Source: a virus
Reading direction: 5' to 3' (one strand)
DNA length: 32,222 bases
Virus record (IMG/VR): IMGVR_UViG_3300047552_000519
Location: 1-32,222 of that record
Shown: piece by piece, positions 1-8,709 of the stretch
Layout: each line of letters starts with the position of its first letter
How positions within the stretch are numbered: the first letter of the stretch is position 1
Notes under the pieces: generated by a model
What the model was told of the DNA's origin: nothing
What the model saw: the letters and a program-made list of their open reading frames with translations, nothing else
Databases searched by the model: none
Translations under genes and position numbers: made by a program

Positions 1-603
1 CGTTGTCCACCCGGAAATTGTTGGAGTGGCAGGCATACTTACCCCAAGGGCGGATAGGGCTGCAAACACGATTCCCCACGCACCGGTGTGGGCCGGAGTA
101 ATTGCTGCCGGATTCACGCGGTTGGAATCTGTAATGGTCGCCTGAGTTGGCGTCTGGCTCGACCACGTACTATGAGCGCCGCGCAGGACAACGCACCCCA
201 TCGCCCGCCCGCGTCCGGTATTTGCAGATAGCGTCCGTGCCGTCAGGGTCGCATCCGGTGTAGACCCTTGGAACTTGGCGAATACCGCTATGTTGGTGTC
301 TTCTGAATCGTTTTCGTAAAGTTCCTGGACCTCTGTGTAGTCGGTATAGGTGCCGTCGCCCGTCAGCTCCAATGCAAGATCGGCAAGGGCGCCACCGGCA
401 ACAACAGCCAATACAAGATCGCCAGCGGAAGGACTTGTTGCGATCCCACCCGTAAGCTGCCCAGTCAGCGACAGGTTCATGGTCGTTGTCGCGCTATTGA
501 CCTCTCCGGCAGCTACGGCACCGACAAGCACCAGACCGGCTTGTGTGGTGCTAAAAGGCAGCCATTGCTGCAAAATAGGTATTTTTCTGAATGGGTAGTA
601 CAT
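1..603 (-). CDS. Tail-appendage-like structural protein, C-terminus cut by window edge
   Basis: An open minus-strand frame of 201 codons starts at ATG 603, one base after the stop of the gene at 605, and runs off the window. The protein begins MYYPFRKIP and has no signal peptide. It then becomes a Gly/Ala/Thr-rich, beta-type sequence with the pattern SAGDLVLAVV, an alternating TATLTART stretch, GCVVLRGAHS and AHTGAWGIVF. The same order (a GD/GN-LVLA strand, variable loops, then an R-x-S/G-A strand) occurs in the product at 4552-5265 and in the N-terminal part of the 1107-residue protein at 8710-12033. A role as a virion appendage or receptor-contact protein is inferred from that likeness and from its place at the end of the structural operon. 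No enzyme motif is visible. The true C-terminus is not in the window. Confidence 0.75.
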   Translation of the reverse strand, partial: MYYPFRKIPILQQWLPFSTTQAGLVLVGAVAAGEVNSATTTMNLSLTGQLTGGIATSPSAGDLVLAVVAGGALADLALELTGDGTYTDYTEVQELYENDSEDTNIAVFAKFQGSTPDATLTARTLSANTGRGRAMGCVVLRGAHSTWSSQTPTQATITDSNRVNPAAITPAHTGAWGIVFAALSALGVSMPATPTISGWTT

Positions 604-604
604 C

Positions 605-1507
605 TCAATAACGACTAAAAATGTACTGGCATTGAGGAACGGATTTTACGCTCGATGCATTATCCGTGCACACGACACAATAGCGATGAGAACGTCCCGG
701 GAACGTCGAGACAGTAGAGGTGTGGGTCAGGTTGTCCGAGGTTGCCATCGCTACGCCGTCAGTATCGAGCGCAGCCGAATTGGGGCCGACCTTGCATGCT
801 GCGGCCCGACTTGAAACGATCGACATATCGTAGGTTTTTGTCAGTCGCGAAACATAGATCAGATCTCCCGTGATACCGGTCACCGTCAGTACGCCCCCTT
901 GCGTACTGGCATTTCCCGTTACCGCAAACCCGGAAACGGACGCCCAATCCTCGCCACCGGTATCCTCGATTCCGTTACCTGGCTGGATATAGGAGAGTGT
1001 CAGAACGTCCGTCTGAAGGATCGTCCTCGAAGGTGTCCAAGACCGACTAGCACCGGAACCAATCGGGCTTCCGAGTGTGATCGTGTTGCCACCCGCATCC
1101 AGTAGCGACGGAGCGCCCGAATTCACTACAACCGACTCGGACCAAGTAGTCGTGACGGAGGTCCCTGCCGCGTTGACAGCGACACTCAAAAGCACAGGTG
1201 CAGTCGACACTGTTCCAGTATACAGAGAGCTAGACCAAGCACCCTCTGATCCAGTAACACCAGCCCACATTGGGCGCACATAGAAGTATGCTGCATCCTC
1301 AATAGAGGCGGGAAGATTAGTCTGTCCAGCTTCACCTACCAGAATAGAAGTCTTGGCACCACCTTCTGTAGATGAGTAGGCTAGCTCAAACGCAGTCATT
1401 GGTAGTGCTTCAGCGCTGGCTGGTATCACTTGGATCATATATTGCGCAGCCTGCGCGCTGGTCCAGAATGCAACTACAATGAGAATAAATGCTATGCGCT
1501 TGGTCAT
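605..1507 (-). CDS. Secreted Ig/SwmB-like protein with C-terminal four-cysteine module
   Basis: This 300-residue protein starts MTKRIAFILIVVAFWTSAQA, a classic Sec signal peptide (basic N-region, hydrophobic core, A-x-A cleavage near residue 20). Residues about 22-100 look like a fibronectin-type beta domain. Residues about 102-200 carry the LSVAVNAAGTSVTTTWSE pattern of bacterial Ig-like SwmB domains. Residues 220-300 form a module with Cys238, 277, 280 and 293, spaced C-x38-C-x2-C-x12-C. The same spacing recurs at the end of the protein at 2387-4555. The gene overlaps its upstream neighbour by four bases (ATGA). A Sec signal is odd for a tail-operon product. It may be exported to the cell surface, or the signal may have come with a host-derived gene. 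An adhesin or receptor-masking role is inference. Confidence 0.8.
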   Translation of the reverse strand: MTKRIAFILIVVAFWTSAQAAQYMIQVIPASAEALPMTAFELAYSSTEGGAKTSILVGEAGQTNLPASIEDAAYFYVRPMWAGVTGSEGAWSSSLYTGTVSTAPVLLSVAVNAAGTSVTTTWSESVVVNSGAPSLLDAGGNTITLGSPIGSGASRSWTPSRTILQTDVLTLSYIQPGNGIEDTGGEDWASVSGFAVTGNASTQGGVLTVTGITGDLIYVSRLTKTYDMSIVSSRAAACKVGPNSAALDTDGVAMATSDNLTHTSTVSTFPGRSHRYCVVCTDNASSVKSVPQCQYIFSRY

Positions 1508-2382
1508 GCTTTCAGCGTCCCGGACAGGGTAAACGTGTTTGCCGCCGCCGCCGCTTTGAGCACGGCGATGGTATAGCGCGGGATCACGCGCTTACCGTCC
1601 AGACTGTTGATCGTGACGCCCGTCCCGGCAATCGTCACATCCCCGCCGTCAGCTTCGATCCGGGTCGCGGCATGGGGTATCCATGTGGTGGCAGTCGTCG
1701 CAGTGAGTGTCATGGCCGCAGTGCAGAATAAATGGCGCTGTTCGTCCGTCACCAATAGATCGCGGTCCGAGCCTACCGTAATTGTGTCAACCGACTCGGG
1801 GCGCACGTCGATAAATCCGAGCGCCGACACCATCGCGTCGAACGACAGGATATGAATGAACGTCGGGACCTCGTCCTGGTTAATCAGGTACTCGCCACGG
1901 AACGCAACCGTTGTCCCTGCCCATGCCGTTATTGGGATATTAAAAGGTCCGCCCGATCCGTGCGTTATCAGGATAGAAAGGCTGCATTTGTCGGTACTTG
2001 GTGGATTAGTAATGGAAACAGTCGAGATGTTCTCAGTCAGCACAAGTCGAGCATAAACATCGCGCCGACTGTCCATGTCGATAGTAATAGCCCCACCAGT
2101 AGATGACACGTCAATAGTGTATGTGACATCTAGCATTGTCGCAAAAGGGTTATTTTCACCTGGAGCGTTTGCTAAGGACAAAGCTATTGACTGGCTTTCG
2201 CTCAACAATGCTGACTCACCCTCTCCAACAACTAACGCATTCTCGATTGCTGTGATCTCGTTATAAGCAACCAAGAGCTGCGCCTTAATTGCTGCGAGGT
2301 CCGATCCAAGCTGTGCACCACTATTAACACCAGGAGGTGCTACAATAGTCGCGATAATTCCACTCGTATCTATAGCACTCAT
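1504..2382 (-). CDS. Phage tail-fibre-type structural protein
   Basis: This 292-residue protein has no signal peptide or membrane segment. Residues 25-80 are helical and Ala-rich. Residues 98-180 form a beta domain (IDMDSR, HGSGGPFNIP, ITAW, NQDEVPTFIHIL) that lines up with residues 116-198 of the product at 6170-7390 ([32 protein letters not shown]), so the two share a module. The C-terminal third (about 185-292) is a separate beta-rich part with the ADGGDVTIAGTGVTI pattern. Base composition changes along the gene: the part for the N-terminal half is AT-richer and the C-terminal part is GC-rich, which suggests mosaic assembly. The ATG at 2382 follows the upstream stop at 2387 by four bases. 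A structural or appendage role is inferred from context and the shared module. Confidence 0.75.
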   Translation of the reverse strand: MSAIDTSGIIATIVAPPGVNSGAQLGSDLAAIKAQLLVAYNEITAIENALVVGEGESALLSESQSIALSLANAPGENNPFATMLDVTYTIDVSSTGGAITIDMDSRRDVYARLVLTENISTVSITNPPSTDKCSLSILITHGSGGPFNIPITAWAGTTVAFRGEYLINQDEVPTFIHILSFDAMVSALGFIDVRPESVDTITVGSDRDLLVTDEQRHLFCTAAMTLTATTATTWIPHAATRIEADGGDVTIAGTGVTINSLDGKRVIPRYTIAVLKAAAAANTFTLSGTLKA

Positions 2383-2386
2383 CTAA

Positions 2387-4555
2387 TTACCACCACGGGT
2401 TACGCTTGGGTTTTTCAAGCACGCTCCAGAACGTGCAAGACGGGCTAGTATATTGCTGCGCCGCCGTATCGAGACAGGTTGTACAAATTTGGTATCGGTC
2501 CCCAGCAAGCACCGACAACGGCTCGGAGTGAGATGTGCTGCCGGTCGTGTCGTAGGCGTTGAGAGAAGCCCACGAGACTTCCGGAGTCGCACCCCAGCGA
2601 CAGGATGCTACCTTGTTAGTCGTGGCTTGCAATGTCGTGCTAGTGGTTGTTTTGGCGAGCTTCGCACCCGTCGCGGGTGACAATCCGGAAATAACGACGA
2701 TGGCCTGCCCCGAGCCGTTGGAAACGGCCTGCCCGATGAAGCTCCCGAGCGGATTGCCCGTGGTGTCCAGGATGCCGCCAGATCCGCTATAGGTCGCCAT
2801 CACGGTCTCGGCCCCGAGCACTTGCCGCGAGGTTGTGCAGTCGATGATGTCGGTTGCCGTGGTGCATCCGGAAAGCGTTACCGCTCCGCCGGATGCGGAA
2901 AGTGTCAGGCCGGCCGCCCCGGAAACCGCTTGCACCGTCTCGTTGAGGTCGAGGCGGAAGGTGGTCCCAGTGCTCAGGATCGAACGCGCCTGCACAGTAG
3001 GCGCGGTAGTGTCAGCCGGTGCCTGAGTCGTTGCTTGCGCAATCGTCGAATAACTGGAGTAGTTCGGTACGGCATCCTTTGCCCGCACGTCGTACCGGTA
3101 CAGCGTGCTTGAAGAGAGTCCGGTATTGCTCCAGGTCGTTCCCGTTCCTGTCGTGCTGTGAACGATGGCAGATGGGACGCACCCCGAACCAGAACAGCGG
3201 CGGATGTCATATCCTGCAACTCCAACATCATCCGTCGAGGCTGTCCAGCTTAAATTGATCTGGGATGAGTCGACGGCTGTAGCAGAGAGATTTGTAGGAG
3301 TAGTTGGCGACGCTGTATCAGGATCAGTAGCTGGCGCGGCAAGCTGAAAAACCTGAATCGTTGGCTGATCGCCATAATCATATGAAATATATATCCGCCG
3401 AGTGGACGGATCATACGTCATGCCATACATCCAGTTATGACAGGACGATGAACCGAACGTCGCTGGAAACACATTCGTAAACCGCGCATACGGTTTTGGC
3501 TCGTAATATTGTTTCGTGCCGTTCTTTACTGCCAGCAAATCGTTGGCGTCGTAGGCTAACAGTTGCCATTTTTGAATGGTTGACTTAGGACCAACGCCGC
3601 CTTCGTTGCAAACACTTCCTCCTAATACCCCTTGACAATACGTTGTCGTTCCGTAGCAGTAAGTGTTGTCTAAACCTTGGTTTGTCGCATACAGTACCGT
3701 CCGGTAGCCATTCGGAAATACCATTCCCGCTTGCGTAGTTGTCAGGTTCCAATATACGTCTGGGCAGTCTCCAAGCGGGCAAGACTGGTCGAACGAGTCG
3801 CTCCCTACCCCATACTCCAACAGCCGAGTACCGGGATGCGATGTTGATCCATTGTAGATATCGTCAGGGTTAAACACATACGCCGATGGGCCGGCAGACG
3901 TTTCTCCGATAATACTAATCGACCCGTTTCCTGATATCGCTCCACCTCCGAGCAATGATTGCCACTCGGCCGGAACTGAGGCAAGGAATCCAGATACAGC
4001 CCGCTTTTTGTAACTTGGCGCAACCGTCTTCCAACCGATGAAATCGTTATTCACAGACAAATTGAAACCGGACGCACCATGCGTTCCAGTTTGATCTGTA
4101 TTATATGCGTACCAGCACGTCCCACTCCAGATCATCCGGTTGTTATAAGGCAACCCACCATACATGAACCATCCATTTCCTCCGCAATTCCCGAGTGAAT
4201 TGCCATCTGTCGCATCGTAAAAATTCTGGACTACGGTTGCTTGCGGAAGGCTACTCCAAGTCGCGCTCGTACTAAGCGTCGCGGGAATTTTGACTTGCGC
4301 CATAACCCCACCAGCCTTAGACGAATCGCGCTCCATATAAAGCGAGGCACCATGTACGGGATCTTGATAAAACGTCAACCCGTGACCACCATAACCAAAC
4401 CAGTCCGAGGCTCCTCCATGTGCTAGCGTGTCAATCGAAAACGCACCCAACCAGGTAATGTCGCTAGACTGGATCAATGGCAAATCCTGCGGAGCAGCGC
4501 GCACGATAAAGCTGCACAGGAGTAAATTGGTCGCCAAAAAAACCCGGGCATTCAT
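2387..4555 (-). CDS. Large secreted surface protein with propeller-like, FN3, Ig-like and Cys domains
   Basis: This 722-residue protein starts [20 protein letters not shown], a Sec signal peptide. Residues about 25-400 form one large, Gly/Tyr/Trp-rich beta domain with repeated short strands (GYGGHGLTFYQD, MYGMTYDPSTRRIYISYDYG) that looks like a beta-propeller; I cannot assign a family. Residues about 415-505 are a fibronectin type III domain (TPTNLSATAVDSSQINLSW, then LYRYDVRAKD). Residues about 515-620 look like an SwmB/Ig domain. The last 80 residues hold the C-x38-C-x2-C-x12-C module also seen in the product at 605-1507, here with THS..L.G..Y.C..C.D wording typical of secreted bacterial proteins. 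It overlaps the next gene by four bases. Likely exported; whether it reaches virions is unknown. Confidence 0.8.
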   Translation of the reverse strand: MNARVFLATNLLLCSFIVRAAPQDLPLIQSSDITWLGAFSIDTLAHGGASDWFGYGGHGLTFYQDPVHGASLYMERDSSKAGGVMAQVKIPATLSTSATWSSLPQATVVQNFYDATDGNSLGNCGGNGWFMYGGLPYNNRMIWSGTCWYAYNTDQTGTHGASGFNLSVNNDFIGWKTVAPSYKKRAVSGFLASVPAEWQSLLGGGAISGNGSISIIGETSAGPSAYVFNPDDIYNGSTSHPGTRLLEYGVGSDSFDQSCPLGDCPDVYWNLTTTQAGMVFPNGYRTVLYATNQGLDNTYCYGTTTYCQGVLGGSVCNEGGVGPKSTIQKWQLLAYDANDLLAVKNGTKQYYEPKPYARFTNVFPATFGSSSCHNWMYGMTYDPSTRRIYISYDYGDQPTIQVFQLAAPATDPDTASPTTPTNLSATAVDSSQINLSWTASTDDVGVAGYDIRRCSGSGCVPSAIVHSTTGTGTTWSNTGLSSSTLYRYDVRAKDAVPNYSSYSTIAQATTQAPADTTAPTVQARSILSTGTTFRLDLNETVQAVSGAAGLTLSASGGAVTLSGCTTATDIIDCTTSRQVLGAETVMATYSGSGGILDTTGNPLGSFIGQAVSNGSGQAIVVISGLSPATGAKLAKTTTSTTLQATTNKVASCRWGATPEVSWASLNAYDTTGSTSHSEPLSVLAGDRYQICTTCLDTAAQQYTSPSCTFWSVLEKPKRNPWW

Positions 4556-5265
4556 ACGAAAACCAACATGGCGCCAAGATATTGGTCGGAGACTCCAGTA
4601 GTCGCAAAATTGGTTTCTGCGCCGAAGTTACCGGAAGCTGCAACGCGATCGTGAAGGAATTGAATGCTCGTCAGCGGAGTCCCTGACCCATCGACGCGTT
4701 TCGTCCACCCGCTCGCCGGGGTATGTGTCCGAAAGTCGTTCCAATCGCACCCGGTCGCAATAATTAACGATTGCTCAGTAACCGTAACATCTGGCGTCAC
4801 ATATCGTGCAGTTCCAGATGCATACATACCGACGCACGAGCTATGGTGGCAGACTGATACTACGGGAGTGGCACTGGCTACTCCGCTGTACCGAGCAGAA
4901 AGAATCGTCCCCCATGCTTCAGAGCTACTGGAATTGTAGCTCGCTGTGACGCTGGCAGAACTGTTCGCTGAGGATGCCAGCACGCCCCACACATCGAAGG
5001 CAAACCCGGCAGCAGTTTCCTCTACCCTTTTTAGCAAGCTCATTGATTGCCCTGCCACGGTTACGCCGGTACATTCCGATTGCGCATTACGTTGTACGAG
5101 GGCTAAAACCAAATTCCCTGAACCGACATTCGATAGCGTACTGGTTTGCGATGTGATACCAGTAGAGCCAGAAGTGCTAATCGTACCCAACGCACCGAAC
5201 GCAGGGGTTCCGCCGCCTCCACCAGACCACGGAATCCCAATCCTCGGATGTCGCCCGCCGCTCAT
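4552..5265 (-). CDS. Tail-appendage-like beta protein
   Basis: This 237-residue protein begins [13 protein letters not shown]. The frame is open to an ATG at 5280, but the sequence GGAGGGTGG that would serve as ribosome binding site lies inside that extension, seven bases before ATG 5265. ATG 5265 also forms an ATGA overlap with the stop of the upstream gene, so I choose 5265. After a Gly-rich linker (GGGGG) the sequence is beta-type: [55 protein letters not shown] and a final YLGAMLVFV strand. It resembles the appendage domain of the partial gene at 1-603 and of residues 130-375 of the 1107-residue protein. The role is inferred to be virion-associated. Confidence 0.75.
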   Translation of the reverse strand: MSGGRHPRIGIPWSGGGGGTPAFGALGTISTSGSTGITSQTSTLSNVGSGNLVLALVQRNAQSECTGVTVAGQSMSLLKRVEETAAGFAFDVWGVLASSANSSASVTASYNSSSSEAWGTILSARYSGVASATPVVSVCHHSSCVGMYASGTARYVTPDVTVTEQSLIIATGCDWNDFRTHTPASGWTKRVDGSGTPLTSIQFLHDRVAASGNFGAETNFATTGVSDQYLGAMLVFV

Positions 5266-6164
5266 CGTGCCACCCTCCAATTAAGCGTCAACGCCCCGGG
5301 AGTGATTGACCCGGCCGTCGGATTGCTCACCAGGAAGTTAACATTACCTGCGGTCGGATAGGCCGTAATAACCAGGCACCCGGACGTGCTGGCAGCGTTG
5401 TACCCGGTAACCCCGTTTGGCGTTCCGTTGAACCCCCATTGAATAACATCCGTCGTCGCGACCCCTGTCGCGGCAACAGTGACAACGGTTGCAGACGCCC
5501 CGGATGTGATGGCAGAAGTTCCCATTGCTGCGGTGCCAGAGGCGATGACACGCCCAAGAGCAACCCCTTCCACGGCAACCACCCCGGCTGAGCTTCGCGA
5601 AAGCGTAGTATCCGAGGCGTGACCCAGCTCGACCGACCCAACCCCGAGAGCGGTCGAAATGGAAGCGGCGACACCCGAGACCGGGAGCCCTGTGCAGTTC
5701 GTCAAAGTCCCGCTGTCTGGCGTGCCGAGCGCCGGGGTCGTAAGCGTTGGGGAGGTTAGGGTCTTGTTGGTGAGCGTCTGGGTGGCCGTGGTCGTCACGA
5801 TCGGCACACCCTCGATATTCACAACACCAGCACTAGCCCGAGACAAAGTTGTATCACTAGCGTGACCTAACTCAATCAATGCACCTACGTAAAGAGAGTC
5901 TGTCGCTGTGTCGAACGTGAGCGCTGCGTCTCCCTCAATAGTTCCATCTCCAGTCCAGACACCAACTTGATTATTGGCTGGAGTACCAACTTTAGTAACA
6001 TCGCCAGCCCCTCCAGCAGATGCCCCGATAAGAACTCCTCCCTGGGTGGAGCCATCCCCACGATAAAACTTCTTGGTATCGGAGGTCCAGACGTACTCTC
6101 CGTCCGCAGGAGTTCCAGCAGCTCGAGTAGCGTCTGCAACCGTTGTAAACTTGATGTTAGCCAT
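5262..6164 (-). CDS. Tail fibre-like protein with duplicated [12 protein letters not shown] segment
   Basis: This 300-residue protein starts [17 protein letters not shown], with a [20 protein letters not shown] segment common near the start of phage fibre proteins. It contains [19 protein letters not shown], a well-known low-complexity fibre stretch, at about 130-150. The segment [12 protein letters not shown](A/S)SAGVV occurs twice, near residues 98-115 and 179-195. The C-terminal 90 residues form a conserved-looking beta domain ([41 protein letters not shown]). The two ELGHAS copies use quite different codons, and the gene switches from AT-richer (start) to GC-rich (end), pointing to a recombination joint. 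It is virion-associated by family resemblance. Confidence 0.8.
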   Translation of the reverse strand: MANIKFTTVADATRAAGTPADGEYVWTSDTKKFYRGDGSTQGGVLIGASAGGAGDVTKVGTPANNQVGVWTGDGTIEGDAALTFDTATDSLYVGALIELGHASDTTLSRASAGVVNIEGVPIVTTTATQTLTNKTLTSPTLTTPALGTPDSGTLTNCTGLPVSGVAASISTALGVGSVELGHASDTTLSRSSAGVVAVEGVALGRVIASGTAAMGTSAITSGASATVVTVAATGVATTDVIQWGFNGTPNGVTGYNAASTSGCLVITAYPTAGNVNFLVSNPTAGSITPGALTLNWRVAR

Positions 6165-6169
6165 GAGAT

Positions 6170-7390
6170 TTATCCTAGCGAAGAGGCTTCAACGAAATAA
6201 CAAGACATGGCCCCACCTATGGTAGTAGCCTCAGTAATCACTAACCCACTCTCAGCACCAGCACCACCACCACCAGCAGGAGCTGCCCAAGTACCATCAG
6301 CACGAAGGTAATTGGTCGTCCCACCACCAAGCTTTGGCAGCAATCCATGCCGTGCTGTTGTAGCATTTAGATCAGTATTGTCGTCTGGAGTACCAAGATC
6401 ATCTAGCTTTGTAGCAGCTGCGAGATATGCTGTTGCCGCCGTATAAGCAGCAGTATCCAGACCTAAAGCACTCTTCAGAGTCGCCTCAGCAGTCGCATCA
6501 GCATCAATAGCAGTTGCAATAGCTTGAGCTGTTTGATCTCCAGTATTGGTCCCACTGATAGAAGCGTTGCCAGTCAGCGTGAGCGTGCGGCTCGCATCCC
6601 CAGTCGTAATCGTCAGAGTACGATCAGCCGTAAGGTCCGACCCGGGAACCAGAATCAAATCATGACTCGCATTTGTATCTAGCAGATGCAAGCCAGTATT
6701 AGGGAACGTAAGTCCAGTAGTTAGAGTATCACCATCAGCCATATCTCCTAAAGGCCCATTACCACTAGCAGTCCAGGCAACAGAGTCTGAGGTTCTCCAG
6801 AAGCGAACTACAGTCGGAGTATCATCCTGATAAACATAGTAGTCGTCGAAGTTAATATTCCCACTTAGTCCAGTTCCAGACCACGCATTCTCAGGAACAG
6901 AGAACGGTCCGCCAGACTGGCGGAATACAACAACAACTTCTACAAACCCAGCAGACGGAACATTGGCTAAGGAGATACCACCAGCACCAATATTCGCATT
7001 CAACGTAACTTCATGAACTGTATTGACACGACTATCCAGATCAATAACAAGCTCATTTGAGACAATAGCTGGAGTGAAAACAGCAGGATGTACAGCAGCA
7101 GAAGGAGTACAGTAGACTGTATGAGTGCCTGATGGCAAACTGAGACGAGAACCAGTAGATGATGCAATTAACGTCCCACGAGAAAGTGTGTTAGGACTGC
7201 CAGATGTTACTGTCCCGTAACAAACTTCATAGTCTCCAGCACTGGTTTTGATTCCATAGATAGTAGAATTTCCATTTCCTACAGTGGAAATAAACGACAA
7301 TGCCCCCGACGTTGCACCTCCAAGGCTCAGCGTCCCGGTACCAGTTGTGGTAGTAGTCTCTCTAACTAAATCGTGCAGAACAAATGCCAT
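6170..7390 (-). CDS. Tail fibre-like protein, N-terminal attachment domain type
   Basis: This 406-residue protein begins [20 protein letters not shown]. The first 100 residues match a domain seen at the N-terminus of many phage fibre proteins: [11 protein letters not shown], a [10 protein letters not shown] strand, [19 protein letters not shown], then VYCTPSAA. Residues 116-198 repeat the module found in the product at 1504-2382. Residues 275-345 are an Ala/Thr/Asp-rich helical stretch ([20 protein letters not shown]) typical of trimeric fibre shafts, and [15 protein letters not shown] follows. The start is ATG 7390 with AGAGAG seven bases upstream. The domain order suggests a particle-proximal adaptor followed by a fibre shaft. 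Confidence 0.8.
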   Translation of the reverse strand: MAFVLHDLVRETTTTTGTGTLSLGGATSGALSFISTVGNGNSTIYGIKTSAGDYEVCYGTVTSGSPNTLSRGTLIASSTGSRLSLPSGTHTVYCTPSAAVHPAVFTPAIVSNELVIDLDSRVNTVHEVTLNANIGAGGISLANVPSAGFVEVVVVFRQSGGPFSVPENAWSGTGLSGNINFDDYYVYQDDTPTVVRFWRTSDSVAWTASGNGPLGDMADGDTLTTGLTFPNTGLHLLDTNASHDLILVPGSDLTADRTLTITTGDASRTLTLTGNASISGTNTGDQTAQAIATAIDADATAEATLKSALGLDTAAYTAATAYLAAATKLDDLGTPDDNTDLNATTARHGLLPKLGGGTTNYLRADGTWAAPAGGGGAGAESGLVITEATTIGGAMSCYFVEASSLG

Positions 7391-7401
7391 GATAAGCTCT
7401 C

Positions 7402-7743
7402 TTAAATATTTCGGATAGAGAATCGAACTGTTCTGTCGTCGATTTCGCCAAGACCAGCATCGCCGCTAACAGCGGTTGTAAACCTGAAAGTAATCGAGCC
7501 AGAAGTAGCTCCAGGTTCTGCTTGAACTTTAACACCCCACACATTTGGATAGGATGTGGTGTTGATAACAATAGTCCCGAATGGAGTAGGAGCCATGACT
7601 TCATCAACTCCAGACAAAATACATTCTACATTAGTAATAGTAGTATTGTCTGGAAGCTCAAATGAGTGATAAAACCACCGTTTCGCATCCCCGTCTAAAG
7701 GATAGGAGAGCACTACTGGTTGTTTACCAGAATGAGTTTTCAT
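7402..7743 (-). CDS. Small beta-type structural protein, function unknown
   Basis: This 113-residue protein starts MKTHSGKQPVVLSYPLDGDAKRW. The frame also has a GTG at 7749, but ATG 7743 makes an ATGA overlap with the upstream stop (7740) and keeps a better spacing to a GAG element, so I use it. The sequence is alternating hydrophobic/polar (TTITNVECILSGV, SGSITFRFTTAV, DRTVRFSIRNI), with no Cys-rich or catalytic motif. Position between fibre genes and other small structural genes suggests a virion accessory protein. I do not recognise the family. Confidence 0.65.
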   Translation of the reverse strand: MKTHSGKQPVVLSYPLDGDAKRWFYHSFELPDNTTITNVECILSGVDEVMAPTPFGTIVINTTSYPNVWGVKVQAEPGATSGSITFRFTTAVSGDAGLGEIDDRTVRFSIRNI

Positions 7744-8180
7744 AGCCACAACTCGAAATCAGGTGGGGTGACTAGCAATCCACCTGTGGTTGACCGTATC
7801 CAATAGCGAGCAGAATCTGTCTCTATACAGTGAACAGACTCATCTCGTTTCTGCTCGACTGGAGGAGATACTTCGGGCTCTACAGGCTTTAACCCAGCTT
7901 CGTCCCTAGCTTTTCTAGCTTCTCGACGAGCGTCAGTCATATTCCGTTCAATCTCAGCAAAATACTTTGCCTTATCAAACCCACCAACTACAGACCGCTT
8001 AAAATTACGAATGAATCTCGACTTAAACGAAAGTCCGACAAAATCGTGACGAGGCAGCACAAGTCCTTCTTTTGGAATCAAAGAAACTCGTACTGCTCCA
8101 TCAAGCCGTCCACCAGACGAGATTATGGTCTCGTCTGGCATCTCGGCTTCCCAGCTGTAGAACTCAGCTAGCTGATACAT
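7740..8180 (-). CDS. Hypothetical protein of the structural operon
   Basis: This 146-residue protein starts MYQLAEFYSWEAEMPDETI. It has a beta N-terminus, then a strongly charged helical part at residues 70-100 (KAKYFAEIERNMTDARREARKARDEAG) that could form a coiled coil, a Pro/Glu-rich linker (KPVEPEVSPPVEQ), and a beta C-terminus ending DFELWL. The gene shares one base with the stop of the upstream gene (TAATG) and overlaps the downstream gene by four. A helical rod between two beta domains would suit an adaptor in a tail or fibre, but that is inference only. Confidence 0.65.
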   Translation of the reverse strand: MYQLAEFYSWEAEMPDETIISSGGRLDGAVRVSLIPKEGLVLPRHDFVGLSFKSRFIRNFKRSVVGGFDKAKYFAEIERNMTDARREARKARDEAGLKPVEPEVSPPVEQKRDESVHCIETDSARYWIRSTTGGLLVTPPDFELWL

Positions 8181-8698
8181 TAGATCTCGTCGTAGGCGAG
8201 AGTGAGAGTTTCAGCAGAAAGGGCACCAGAGGTAGCCGTACTAGCAACAGATAACTGCAACTCTAGAATGTCGCCAATGTACGTATTATCGTCAGCTGGT
8301 ACAAAAGGACCAGTATCAGTAGTTACTGCTCCCAAAGCGGATGCAGATGTATAGTTAAAAACACTAGCACCACCAGTCATGGCAGTATTATAGCTAGTTG
8401 CCCAAGTAGTACCAATATTCTTAGCAGAACAGGCGACACCGGTACCAAACCCATTTCCGCCATCGGTATACCACCGCAAGTTAGAAACCTGCGTGTTGGG
8501 TGGAGCTTCCATATACGCTCGAAGTCTTTTCACATGGGAATAAGTAGTCCCCGACGTAGGGATAACAATTGGATCACTAGCATCTACAGCAGTGCTAGCC
8601 GTAGAAGCAACAGCCTTAAACCGAACAGTTCCAGCTGTCTTATTAACACCCGTATCGGCGTTAGTAGTCAGCTCATGAATTTGAATAGTAGCAGCCAT
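8180..8698 (-). CDS. Conserved-type phage structural protein
   Basis: This 172-residue protein starts MAATIQIHELTTNADTGVNKTAGTVRFK. A TTG at 8704 is in frame, but ATG 8698 has GAGG nine bases upstream and is preferred. The pattern IQIHELT...GTVRFK...DPIVIPTSGTTYSHVKRLRAYM, then PPNTQVSNLRWYTDGGNGFGTGV, is one I associate with a small structural protein found among appendage genes of many environmental phages. The C-terminal strand LSAETLTLAYDEI suggests an all-beta fold. It follows the repeat-protein gene and probably contributes to the neck or the tail baseplate. Confidence 0.7.
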   Translation of the reverse strand: MAATIQIHELTTNADTGVNKTAGTVRFKAVASTASTAVDASDPIVIPTSGTTYSHVKRLRAYMEAPPNTQVSNLRWYTDGGNGFGTGVACSAKNIGTTWATSYNTAMTGGASVFNYTSASALGAVTTDTGPFVPADDNTYIGDILELQLSVASTATSGALSAETLTLAYDEI

Positions 8699-8709
8699 TT
8701 TCAATTACC

